Source of the DNA: UBA4744 sp963717135
GTDB taxonomy: Bacteria; Actinomycetota; Acidimicrobiia; Spongiisociales; UBA4744
Length of the DNA stretch: 64,000 bases
NCBI GenBank assembly: GCA_963717135.1
Contig: CAVQVN010000009.1
Location: forward strand, 1,519,672-1,583,671
Direction: 5' to 3'
Each line of letters opens with the position of its first letter. Positions within the stretch are counted from its first letter, which is position 1. Position numbers and translations under genes: made by a program. Positions 35,943 through 44,653 of the stretch are shown here, piece after piece. Under the pieces are notes generated by a model. It searched no databases. It was given only the letters and a program-made list of their open reading frames with translations, and had not been told where the DNA came from.

Positions 35943-36666
35943 CGCGAGGATCTCCTCTGGTTCGGCTCAGCATCGATGGTGCCCGATGGCGACCCCGGCC
36001 CGACCGGAACGGAGGAGCGATACGTCGGTGCCGGCCCTTGTGAGCAGCTTCGACGGCTCTGTCGGTTGGCCACGGGTCGTACTTGTCGAGCAGCGCAAAT
36101 CGGGCGGACCAAATTGCCACAATCATCACCACTGCCCATATCCCGAAACTGAACCAGGCATCGGTCCACGCCCACAAAGCCGGTAGACCGACGAGCGGGA
36201 CCATGATCCTGCCCACCCCCACGACCTGCTGTGGGGTCAGGGGAGTTGAGTCGCCTATCCGGTTGGCGTCACCTTTGGTCTGGTAGGTGCCTTCCTCGTT
36301 GACCGCCACAATCCTGTGGGTGACCAGCCCGGGCCGGCCTGCATCCCTGAACACCACCACGGTGCCGGGACCCAGCCCGTGTCCGTCGTGCGGGGCGGCG
36401 ACGATTACGTCCCCGGCGGCAACCGATGGGGTCATCGAGCCGGAGGTGATGACGACCGATGACCAGCCCAGCCCCACGGCAGGAAGGATGGCCCACAGGG
36501 TCAACCACACGACCGTCAGAGATATGAAGAGCCCGGCCAACCCGAAATAGAAACGTGCCTCAGCGAAGGACCCGCTCCTTTCAGCCGGAACGGTTCGGGC
36601 CGCGACACCGACACGACGCAATGCAACGGTCGAGACGCTCTTCGTGTGCGGCGTTCCTGCCGTCAT
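35929..36666 (-). CDS. sipW: SipW-type (archaeal/ER-type) signal peptidase I
   Basis: The ATG at 36666 after AAGGAGTCGGC gives 245 residues. A membrane segment near residues 43-70 is followed by the catalytic serine motif TSGSMTPSVAAGD. Then come TVVVFRD, VTHRIVAVNEEG (the His of ER/SipW-type peptidases) and YQTKGDANRIGDSTPL. A second membrane helix follows near 180-205. The Ser-His arrangement, rather than Ser-Lys, is the SipW/SEC11 type. It lies between a TasA-like gene and a CARDB gene that both carry SipW-type leaders, so it probably processes both. The C-terminal tail is basic. Confidence 0.9.
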   Translation of the reverse strand: MTAGTPHTKSVSTVALRRVGVAARTVPAERSGSFAEARFYFGLAGLFISLTVVWLTLWAILPAVGLGWSSVVITSGSMTPSVAAGDVIVAAPHDGHGLGPGTVVVFRDAGRPGLVTHRIVAVNEEGTYQTKGDANRIGDSTPLTPQQVVGVGRIMVPLVGLPALWAWTDAWFSFGIWAVVMIVAIWSARFALLDKYDPWPTDRAVEAAHKGRHRRIAPPFRSGRGRHRAPSMLSRTRGDPRDAYA

Positions 36667-36747
36667 GCCGACTCCTTGCACAAACCGGCCAGGGTGGGAC
36701 TCAAGCCACCCTGGCCGATGCCAGTTTCCCAGTCGGTTTCCTGCTAC

Positions 36748-37329
36748 CTATTGGTTCTGGGCTTCCCAGACAAAATCGACGGAAGCAGACTGGCCCTGGG
36801 CGTTGTTGTTGTCCTGGACGGTGACCAGGAATCGGTAGGTCTTGTAGTCACCGGTGCTCGGAGCCCAGGTGCCAACTCCGCTTGCAAAGTCGGTGCTCGC
36901 CCCAGCGAACCCGGCCAGGGTTCCGCTATAGATCGACGAACCACTGAAGCCGGTGCACGCGACCTCTCCGTCCTGCGTAGCCGTGTCGGAGAAGCTCCCA
37001 CCGTCACCAATCTCGACCTCCAGGTCGAGGTACGTGCCTAGAGAACCGGCCAGGCTCTCGGCGTACAGTGTCACGTCGGCATCAAGGCTGCCCGTGTAGG
37101 TCACCACGATGCAATTCTCAAGCTCGTCTCCGCCCTTGAGATCGACAGCCGTGAACATGGCTTTGGTGGTGTCATCGTCGGAAAGGCTCACGGTACCTGC
37201 TGTCCAACTATTGCCGGTGTTGTCGGTCGTAGCCGTGAAAGCGGCCCGAGAACCGGTCACGACTAGAAACCCGACCAGCAGCAATGACAGAGCAAGTGCC
37301 CCTAACCTCGTGGTATTGGTCCTTGACAT
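36748..37329 (-). CDS. TasA/camelysin-like SipW-dependent secreted protein
   Basis: The ATG at 37329 follows CCAGGAGGAAAATC and gives 193 residues. The signal peptide is LGALALSLLLVGFLVVTGSRA, followed by AFTATTDNTGNSWTAGTVSLSDDD, the recognisable mature start of SipW-dependent proteins. The rest is a Ser/Thr/Gly/Asp-rich beta domain with two Cys. TasA-like proteins polymerise into extracellular matrix fibres in Bacillus. This actinobacterial relative is probably a secreted fibre or surface subunit, cleaved by the peptidase encoded 81 bases downstream. Confidence 0.85.
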   Translation of the reverse strand: MSRTNTTRLGALALSLLLVGFLVVTGSRAAFTATTDNTGNSWTAGTVSLSDDDTTKAMFTAVDLKGGDELENCIVVTYTGSLDADVTLYAESLAGSLGTYLDLEVEIGDGGSFSDTATQDGEVACTGFSGSSIYSGTLAGFAGASTDFASGVGTWAPSTGDYKTYRFLVTVQDNNNAQGQSASVDFVWEAQNQ

Positions 37330-37544
37330 GATTTTCCTCCTGGGAAACTGGAGTTCTATGGATATGTCGGCCACCTTGGAGACTGCTTAAAGGACTATCT
37401 CGAACGCCCGCAAATTGACTAGTCACAGGAACGATTTGACAGATGGCGACCGGCGGAATGGTGGGTGCGTGAACGCGAGGTGATCCGACGCCGACCGGGA
37501 TCTAATCGTCCGGCCGAAAAGTCACCACTTCCAGTTGGTGGCGA

Positions 37545-38180
37545 TCACCCGGAGATCCGCGGCGTGTCAATGCCGGTGAGAACCCGGAAAGCTTCGTTCT
37601 TCTGAGCCAGTGGTCCGTCCGGGATCATACCCCGGATTGGGTCGTCCACTAGACCCCATGCCAACGTGTTGGCGACGTCTTCGCTGCCCCGTTCACGCCA
37701 CGGCGTTTCCGGATCGTTCCACGACTCCATTCCCCGTTGCTCGACATACTCGGTCCGTTCCGCTTCTGTGAGATTGAACTCGGACCAGGAGTGTCCAATC
37801 TCGTGAAGGAAGACCATACGCTCCTCGGTGCACAGGGTGATCTTCCAGGGAATGGAGCCTGAGCTGAACAGCCCTTGATTCCCTTGGCAGGCCGCCAAGT
37901 CGCTGTGCAAGTGGAACTGCAGCACCGGCAACTCGAGACCGGCCGCCGCGTACTGCTCCAAGGCCCAATCAACCAGGTCCTGTTGCTGATCGGTTCCCCC
38001 GTTGATCGTGTTGGTCGGAGTCAACTCCGGGGTGGTGGCGGCATGGTCCACGGCCCCCAATTGGCACTGCGACACCTGTGCGGGACCCGGCTGCAAACTG
38101 GAGATGGTCGCGGTGGTTTCGCCGGAGTGCAGACCAAGCGATATCACGACCGGGATGAGGAGGCGGGCTGCGTTCTTCAT
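37545..38180 (-). CDS. Secreted HExxH metalloprotease-like protein
   Basis: This 211-residue protein begins with a short signal-like helix (residues 3-22). The key motif is VFLHEIGHSW (HExxH near residues 125-129) followed by acidic residues including TEAERTEYVE. It lacks an obvious family match. Three Cys (QCQLG, AACQG, TLCTEE) may stabilise an extracellular fold. It is divergent from the large SARP-STAND gene, sharing a 120-base promoter region. A zinc peptidase role is inferred from the motif only. Confidence 0.6.
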   Translation of the reverse strand: MKNAARLLIPVVISLGLHSGETTATISSLQPGPAQVSQCQLGAVDHAATTPELTPTNTINGGTDQQQDLVDWALEQYAAAGLELPVLQFHLHSDLAACQGNQGLFSSGSIPWKITLCTEERMVFLHEIGHSWSEFNLTEAERTEYVEQRGMESWNDPETPWRERGSEDVANTLAWGLVDDPIRGMIPDGPLAQKNEAFRVLTGIDTPRISG

Positions 38181-38302
38181 ACCCGCAGAGTCCGATTCGC
38201 GCCCTGCCTCCTCCCGTCGTCCTCCTTAGCTGCCGGGAAAAGCGTTTAAGGATCTTGAAAGGTCTGTTTGGTCAGCTGATCACGACTCGGAGGGGTGCTG
38301 AG

Positions 38303-41300
38303 ATGCGTAGCCTGGAGGAAGCAGGAGGTTCCTTAGTGGAATTCCGCATCCTCGGGCCTCTAGAGGTTCTCCGGGATGGCGAACCTCTAGAGGTCGGTCC
38401 CCACAAACAGCGGTCCTTGCTGGCCCTTCTCCTCCTTCACGCCAACCGGGTTGTGACGACCGATCACATCCTGGAGGAACTCTGGGGCGATGAGGCTGAA
38501 GGCAAGGAGAACGCCCTGTGGGTCTACGTGTCCCGCCTACGAGCCATTCTCGAGCCGGAACGTCGCAAGGAGGAGCACCCCGAGGTGCTCATCACTCGCG
38601 ACCACGGCTATCAGCTCCAGGTTGATCAGGATTCAATTGACGCCTATCGCTTCGAGCAAGCCGCCGTCAGAGGCCGATCGCTCATCAAAGAAGACGCGAG
38701 CGCTGCATCCGGCGTCCTGCGGGACGCCCTGAAGCTGTGGAGGGGGTCAGCGCTGCAGGACTTCGGCTACGACAGTTTCGCCCAGGCGGAAATCACCCGG
38801 CTCGAGGAGCTGCGACTTGGCGCCGTTGAAGACGCTGTCGAGGCAGACTTGCGAAGTGGCCTGGCCGGCGAGTTGATCGGCGAACTGGAGCCCTTTCATG
38901 AGAAGAACCCCCTGCGCGAGCGCCCCGTCGGCCAGCTGATGCTGGCTCTCTACCGGGCCGGGCGTTCGGCCGACGCACTCCGGACTTTTGAACGCTTCCG
39001 CCGGATGCTGGGTGAGGAACTTGGTATTGATCCATCGCCGGAACTGTGCCGGCTCGAAGAACAGATCTTGCTCCACGATTCTCGCCTGCAGCTCCGCAGA
39101 CCCAAAACCGTGCGAGCGGCAGCATCGGGCTCGGCCGTCAACCCGTTCCGTGGTCTGCGGCCGTTTTCAGAGGACGACGCTCACAGCTTCTTCGGACGGG
39201 ACCAGTTGATTGCCGATGTCGTGCGCCGGGTTTCAGAAGGCGACCGGCTGATCGCCCTGATCGGACCAAGCGGTTCCGGCAAGTCGAGCGCCGTGCGGGC
39301 CGGCCTGATTCCGGCGATTCGCAAGGGGGCCGTGGCCGGATCGGACCAGTGGTTGGTCGCCCACATGCTGCCCGGCTCCGATCCTTTCATCGAGCTGGAA
39401 GCTGCCCTGCTGCGCTCAACGATCGACGCTCCGGACAGCCTGACCGAAGCGCTCCAGGCCGACGATGGTTCTGGACTCGTGCGGGCGGTGCTGCGAGTCC
39501 TGCCCACCGAGTCGTCTCGAATGGTCCTCGTGGTCGATCAGTTCGAAGAACTCTTCACCCTCGTTGAGAACGAGGGAGTGCAGAGACGATTCCTCGACCA
39601 GCTCGTGGGTGCGGTCGACGATGCGTACGGACGAGTGGTGGTGGTGATCACTCTGCGGGCCGACTTCTACGGCCGGCCCCTCGAACACTCCGACTTCGGC
39701 ACACGAATGGGCCCGGGCGTCGTCAATGTCGTGCCCCTCACCTCGGACGAGCTGGAGGCTGCCGCGCTTCAACCGGCTCGCCGGAGCGGGGTCACCCTCG
39801 AACCGGCTCTGCTGGCCGAGCTGATCGCCGACGTTCTCGGACAACCCGGTGCCCTGCCGATGTTCCAGTACACCCTGACCGAGCTCTTCGACCGCCGGGT
39901 CGGCGACGTGCTGACTATCGACACCTACCGGTCCGTCGGCGGTGTTCAGGGTGCCCTGACCCGCAGTGCGGAAGAGCTCTACGAGCAGCTTGACCCGCTC
40001 GAGCAGGAGGTGGCCAAGCAGCTGTTCCTGCGGTTGGTAGCGATTGCCGAACACGATGAGTGGACCAGACGCCGGGTGCATGCTTCTGAGCTAGTGGCCC
40101 TCAACGTCGATGTCGTCACGATGCAGAAGGTAATCGAACTGTTTGCCCGTCGTCGCTTGCTCTCGCTCGATCGGGACCAGGTTTCCGGCGCCCCCACCGT
40201 TGAAGTCGCCCACGAGGCGCTGCTCTCCAGGTGGGAACGGCTGAAGGAATGGATTGAACAAAACCGCGACGACCTGCTCCGCAACCGGGAACTGGCGAAC
40301 GCGGCCGGCCGGTGGGAAGTCTCGGGACGGAACCGGGATTACCTCTATGTAGGCGGGCGCCTTGACGAGGCAAAACGGTGGAGTGAGAAAAGCGCCATCA
40401 CGCTCACCGATGGGGAGCGAGAGTTCCTCGACGCCGGCCTAGCCCGGCGTCGGGAGGAAGAGGACCGAGAGCGCGAGCGCCAAGAAGCACAAGACCGGTT
40501 GGAACGCACCGCCCGCTGGAGGACGAAAGGCATGGTGGCCGCGGTTGCCGTTCTTGTATTGGTGGTCGGCGGAGGGTTGTTCGCCGTCTTGTTGTCACAA
40601 GGCCCAAAGGTTGCTTTGGTGTATGACGGCTTCGACAAGGGACCCGCCACGAGGCTGATCCTGGACGGTTGGGAAGAAGCCCAACGCGAATTCAGATTTC
40701 GGGAGGCCACAGTCGTCCCACTCATCGATCCTCAAGAGGAAATGAGGGATCTTGCCGAGGCCGGCTATGAACTGATCATCTTCGGACTCTTTGACGCCGG
40801 CAAGGCCGCGTACGAGGTTGCCGAGGAGTACCCGGACACACATTTCGTAGTACTCGACGGAGACGGAACGTCGAGCGAGAACGTCACTACCTCCCACTTC
40901 AGGCGAGAGGGCGGCGCATACCTCATGGGGATGGCTGCCGCTCTCCAATCCGAAACGGGCCAAATCGGGTTCATCGGCGGCGCCCAAGTGGACACTACCG
41001 AATCGCGCCGCGCGGCATATACCGCTGGGGCGCGGTCGATTAGCCCTGACATCGTCGTGGATGCCGTGTACCTGGGTCCCTACCACTACTTTGGCTCGGC
41101 TTACCTCGACGTCGAGTTGGCCCGGGAGACTGCCGACGGCATGTACCGGTCGGGTGTAGACGTGATTCATCATTCCGCCTCCATCGCCGGAACGGCACTG
41201 CCGGCTGTCGCGGATGTGCTGACGAGCGAACTGGCACGCCGGCTCTGGGTCATTGGTTCGGAAGCAAACGAGCAACGGTTCGCCCCGGAAGGTCAGAAAG

Positions 41301-42295
41301 ACAACTTCCTCACCTCGATGTGGAAACGCTGGGACCGCGCGTTGTTCGAATCCGTTGAGAGCTACCTGGCCGGCGAGCTTCCTTCCGGGCGCTATGAATT
41401 GGGATTGGAAACGGGCGCGGTCGACTACTCGACCGAAGGAGGTCTCGCCCCGATCCACGCCGCACGGCTCGACGAGACCAAATCGGAAATCCTGGCCGGC
41501 CGGATCGTTCCCCCGAGTGCCTCAGGGGAGCCCCCCCGGTGGACCCGGGAGCCGACGGTGACGGCCACTGTTCGCTTCGACGGCCGGACCTGCTCATCGG
41601 ATACCGGCCCACTCGAGCTGGCTACCGGAGACGTGGTCAGGTTGAACATCGTCAACGAATCCGATGAAGTGCTCACATTTGCGATGGGAAAGCTGGCCGG
41701 AGGAGTCGACCCATCCGGCGTGTGGAACACAACCGAAGACAACCCCTGGGCGGCCGGTCTCATTGATTTCGAAGGAGGTGCCGTTCAGACTCTCACCGAC
41801 CCCGGAAAAACGAACGCGGTGTCGATGCGGCTCACCACTGGAAGCTTCCTCGCCGACTGCTTCGTCGTAGATGGAGCCGCTTTTCCCGGCACATTGTTGA
41901 CCGCCCGGTTCAAGGCCACTTGCGAAGGGACTCCCGTCGAATCCGCCGATCCGGCCGACGTCATACGGGCGCTATTCGTGGCTTTGAATGCCCGCGATCC
42001 CGTCGCGGTGTGCTCACTGTTTGGCGAGGATGCCACGGCCGATTTCAATTTCGGATCGGATCCGGTATCCCTGGGGGGAAACCAGCTGATTGCCGATGTG
42101 ATTACCCCCAAGGATGATGACCTCTACAATCAAGACCAGGTCCTCACCGGGATTGAGACCACTGGACCGGTCGTGACCTCCATTTCTGAGTTTCGGTACT
42201 TCCGCGGCGATCCGCTCATCTGGTGCTCCACCTACGAGGTAGTGAACGGCAAGATCGTCAACCTCGAGGCTGGTCCCTGCCCGGCGACCGGCTGA
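38303..42295 (+). CDS. Membrane-spanning SARP-STAND NTPase-BMP sensor fusion
   Basis: The ATG at 38303 (GGAGGGGTGCTGAG upstream) gives 1330 residues; the longer frame begins with a poor TTG. Domains in order: OmpR-like winged helix (about 15-95), BTAD (about 100-255), novel STAND NTPase domain from NPFRGLRPFSEDDAHSFFGR (about 279) with Walker A GPSGSGKSS (about 322) and VLVVDQFEELF. A charged helix follows, then one membrane segment (about 743-766). Beyond it is a BMP-type periplasmic binding domain from VALVYDGFDKG (about 771) with GGAYLMGMAAALQSETGQIGFIGG and VDVIHHSASIAGTA. The last parts are a cupredoxin/beta-like stretch and a SnoaL-like domain. This suggests direct coupling of an extracellular ligand, perhaps a nucleoside, to transcription. 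Targets are unknown. Confidence 0.9.
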   Translation: MRSLEEAGGSLVEFRILGPLEVLRDGEPLEVGPHKQRSLLALLLLHANRVVTTDHILEELWGDEAEGKENALWVYVSRLRAILEPERRKEEHPEVLITRDHGYQLQVDQDSIDAYRFEQAAVRGRSLIKEDASAASGVLRDALKLWRGSALQDFGYDSFAQAEITRLEELRLGAVEDAVEADLRSGLAGELIGELEPFHEKNPLRERPVGQLMLALYRAGRSADALRTFERFRRMLGEELGIDPSPELCRLEEQILLHDSRLQLRRPKTVRAAASGSAVNPFRGLRPFSEDDAHSFFGRDQLIADVVRRVSEGDRLIALIGPSGSGKSSAVRAGLIPAIRKGAVAGSDQWLVAHMLPGSDPFIELEAALLRSTIDAPDSLTEALQADDGSGLVRAVLRVLPTESSRMVLVVDQFEELFTLVENEGVQRRFLDQLVGAVDDAYGRVVVVITLRADFYGRPLEHSDFGTRMGPGVVNVVPLTSDELEAAALQPARRSGVTLEPALLAELIADVLGQPGALPMFQYTLTELFDRRVGDVLTIDTYRSVGGVQGALTRSAEELYEQLDPLEQEVAKQLFLRLVAIAEHDEWTRRRVHASELVALNVDVVTMQKVIELFARRRLLSLDRDQVSGAPTVEVAHEALLSRWERLKEWIEQNRDDLLRNRELANAAGRWEVSGRNRDYLYVGGRLDEAKRWSEKSAITLTDGEREFLDAGLARRREEEDRERERQEAQDRLERTARWRTKGMVAAVAVLVLVVGGGLFAVLLSQGPKVALVYDGFDKGPATRLILDGWEEAQREFRFREATVVPLIDPQEEMRDLAEAGYELIIFGLFDAGKAAYEVAEEYPDTHFVVLDGDGTSSENVTTSHFRREGGAYLMGMAAALQSETGQIGFIGGAQVDTTESRRAAYTAGARSISPDIVVDAVYLGPYHYFGSAYLDVELARETADGMYRSGVDVIHHSASIAGTALPAVADVLTSELARRLWVIGSEANEQRFAPEGQKDNFLTSMWKRWDRALFESVESYLAGELPSGRYELGLETGAVDYSTEGGLAPIHAARLDETKSEILAGRIVPPSASGEPPRWTREPTVTATVRFDGRTCSSDTGPLELATGDVVRLNIVNESDEVLTFAMGKLAGGVDPSGVWNTTEDNPWAAGLIDFEGGAVQTLTDPGKTNAVSMRLTTGSFLADCFVVDGAAFPGTLLTARFKATCEGTPVESADPADVIRALFVALNARDPVAVCSLFGEDATADFNFGSDPVSLGGNQLIADVITPKDDDLYNQDQVLTGIETTGPVVTSISEFRYFRGDPLIWCSTYEVVNGKIVNLEAGPCPATG

Positions 42296-42393
42296 AGGTC
42301 TACCTCAACTGCGTCACCAGGTCTCCGCACCGCGTTCACGAGTTCTCCACATCTCGGCGAGATCCTTTGATCATCGAATCGAGAAAGGAATCG

Positions 42394-42783
42394 ATGATCA
42401 TGCGTCGTAGTCCGTTCGGAGTGCTGCTCCTGTTAGGTATCGGCCTCATGTTGGGAGCTGCCCTGTTCGGTGGGACCGCAGCAGTCGGCAGCGTGCTGGC
42501 CGCACCTTTCGTGGTGCTGGGCTTCATATTCAAGATCTTCCTGTTCCTCCTGCTTTTTGGCCTCGTGGCCAGAATGTTCGCCGGCTCGGCTCGGCGAGGC
42601 AGCACCTGGTCTAACCCGCGCCGTGAGTCATGGTGTGGCGGAAACCGGTCGAGTTGGCCGGGCCATCGCAAGTCGTCGGAAGACGACGAGGCCGATCGGG
42701 CGGATGATCGCTTCGAAGAGTGGCATCGGATGGCCCACGCCCGACAAGAAGTCGACGACCATACGCCGCCTGTTGAAGACTGA
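42394..42783 (+). CDS. Small membrane protein ahead of a two-component system
   Basis: This 129-residue protein starts ATGATCATGCGT behind GAGAAAGGAATCG. Two hydrophobic helices (about 9-28 and 33-61) with Gly/Ala/Phe-rich sequence precede a polar, acidic, His/Arg-rich tail (DDEADRADDRFEEWHRMAH). I do not recognise the family; similar small two-helix proteins are common beside envelope-stress two-component systems. It is 18 bases upstream of the response regulator and likely in one operon with it and the kinase. Confidence 0.7.
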   Translation: MIMRRSPFGVLLLLGIGLMLGAALFGGTAAVGSVLAAPFVVLGFIFKIFLFLLLFGLVARMFAGSARRGSTWSNPRRESWCGGNRSSWPGHRKSSEDDEADRADDRFEEWHRMAHARQEVDDHTPPVED

Positions 42784-42801
42784 ACGACCACACTATGAGT
42801 C

Positions 42802-43482
42802 ATGAAGACGATCCTGGTCGTTGACGACGAACTGAAGATCACCCGCCTGCTGCGCGATTATCTGCAGCAGGCGGGCTTCCGCGTGGTCACCGCTGCCGAC
42901 GGTCCGACCGCCTTGATGACGGCCCGGGCCGAGCGACCCGACATGATCGTCCTGGACCTGGGACTGCCCGGCCTGGACGGCCTCGACGTGACCCGCACCC
43001 TGAGAAAGTCCTCCGATGTGCCGTTCATCATGCTGACCGCTCGGGCTGAGGAGGCCGATCGGATCGTCGGCCTGGAGCTAGGTGCCGACGACTAGCTGGT
43101 GAAGCCGTTCAGCCCGAAGGAGCTCGTGGCCAGGGTTCGTGCCGTGTTACGCCGGGTCGACGCGTCGGTCGAAGCGCCCGACCTGGTGCGAGCGGGCGAC
43201 CTCGAGATTGATACGACAAAGCGCACCGTAGTTGTGGACGGCCGGGTGATCGACCTCACTCCCACCGAGTTTGAGTTGCTCTTGCACTTCGCCCGCTCCC
43301 CCGGGCGGGTCTTCACGCGGTCTCAACTTCTGGACACACTGCATGGGGTGGCGTTCGAGTCATACGAACGGGCTATCGACGCCCACGTGAAGAATCTGCG
43401 CCGCAAGCTGGAACCCGATCCGGCCCACCCGCAATATCTGCTGACCGTGTACGGAGTGGGGTACAAGTATGCCGATGGGTAG
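42802..43482 (+). pseudogene. OmpR-family response regulator with in-frame TAG
   Basis: Residues 1-97 are a receiver (VVDDELKITRLL; phosphoacceptor in MIVLDLGLPGLDGLD; FIMLTARAEEADRIVGLELGADD). Codon 98 is TAG (43093-43095) where the family has Tyr in DDYLVKPF. The same frame continues LVKPFSPKELVARVRAVLRR and a complete winged helix (LTPTEFELLLHFARSPGRVFTRSQLL...VYGVGYKYADG). A single C-to-G change from TAC would restore a 226-residue regulator. As written, translation gives a receiver lacking the switch lysine, and a GTG at 43099 could start a free DNA-binding domain. It overlaps the kinase gene by 14 bases. Confidence 0.85.
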
Positions 43483-44557
43483 CCAATTCCGCGGCGGACC
43501 GCAGTGGTGGCCGGAGGGCGAACACTGGCCCCCGCGGGGTGGGCGAGGTCAGCAGGATTGGGCAGGGTTCGGTCGCCGGATCTTCAAGGCTGTGCTCGCC
43601 TTCGTGATCTTCCTCGGGCTGGTCGCCGCCCTGATCGGGGCGCTCATCGCCACCGCCGTGGTCGGAGTAGCCTCGGCCGGCCGGGTGGGGGTGATCCTTG
43701 CAACGCTCGTGGTGGTGGTGGCTGGAGGCTGGCTGCTGCGGGGGCTGGTTCGAAGAACCTGGAGCCCGGTACGTGACCTCATCGGCGCCGCCGGCCGGCT
43801 GGCCGATGGCGACTACAGCGCCCGGGTAGACGAACGCTCCTCAGCGGCGATGCGGGCAGTTGGCTCTTCCTTCAATGCGATGGCCGAGCGACTCGAGGAG
43901 GCCGACGAACAGCGCCGGCGGTTGATGTCCGATCTCGGTCACGAGCTACGAACTCCGTTGGCCGTGATCCGGGGCGAGATCGAAGCGGTCATCGACGGAG
44001 TCCACGACGGCGGTCCCGAGCACATGGAATCGCTCCTCGACGAGGTTGAAGTATTGGAGAGGTTAATCGAGGACCTGCGGGTCCTGACCCTGTCGGAAGC
44101 GGGGAAGCTGCCGCTGCAGACCGAGCACGCCGACCTCATGAAGGTAGTCGAAGACGTGGCTACTTCGTACCGGCCGACGGCCGCGGCCTCCGGGGTCGAG
44201 ATCCTGGTGAAGGCATCGGCCGGGGTTGACCTGGAGATGGACCCGGTGCGGATCCGGCAGGCGCTCACCAACCTGGTCGTCAACTCGATCCGGGCCATGC
44301 CGGGCGGAGGCCGGATCACGCTCAGGGTGATCGTCGAGGACGATCGCATGGCGACCGCCGTGATCGATACCGGTCCGGGCATCGAACCTGATCGGCTCGA
44401 AAAGGTGTTTGGCCGCTTCGTGAAATCCGAAGACTCGCCGGGGAGCGGTCTCGGATTGTCGATTGCGCGGGGCCTCACTCGAGCGCACGGCGGTGATGTG
44501 GAGATCATCGCCAGCGGACCCGACGGGACTACCGCTTCGTTGTGGTTGCCCCGCTGA
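43469..44557 (+). CDS. Sensor histidine kinase
   Basis: This 362-residue kinase has two membrane helices (about 30-62 and 68-90), then a HAMP-like linker (RDLIGAAGRLADGDYSARVDE). The HisKA H-box is DLGHELRTPLAVIRGEIEA. The HATPase_c domain has N-box NLVVNSIRAMPGGG, VIDTGPGIEPDRLEKVFGRF and GLGLSIARGL. Almost no extracytoplasmic loop separates the helices, so it probably senses within the membrane or through the preceding small membrane protein. The kinase is intact while its cognate regulator has a stop codon. Confidence 0.93.
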   Translation: MPMGSQFRGGPQWWPEGEHWPPRGGRGQQDWAGFGRRIFKAVLAFVIFLGLVAALIGALIATAVVGVASAGRVGVILATLVVVVAGGWLLRGLVRRTWSPVRDLIGAAGRLADGDYSARVDERSSAAMRAVGSSFNAMAERLEEADEQRRRLMSDLGHELRTPLAVIRGEIEAVIDGVHDGGPEHMESLLDEVEVLERLIEDLRVLTLSEAGKLPLQTEHADLMKVVEDVATSYRPTAAASGVEILVKASAGVDLEMDPVRIRQALTNLVVNSIRAMPGGGRITLRVIVEDDRMATAVIDTGPGIEPDRLEKVFGRFVKSEDSPGSGLGLSIARGLTRAHGGDVEIIASGPDGTTASLWLPR

Positions 44558-44653
44558 CCCGAGGGCGTTTGGGGCTTCGGGCAGACCGAACTCCCCCATC
44601 GGAGACCGGCGGGGGCGAGGTAGTACATTTGGTCGATTGATCGAGAGGACCAT

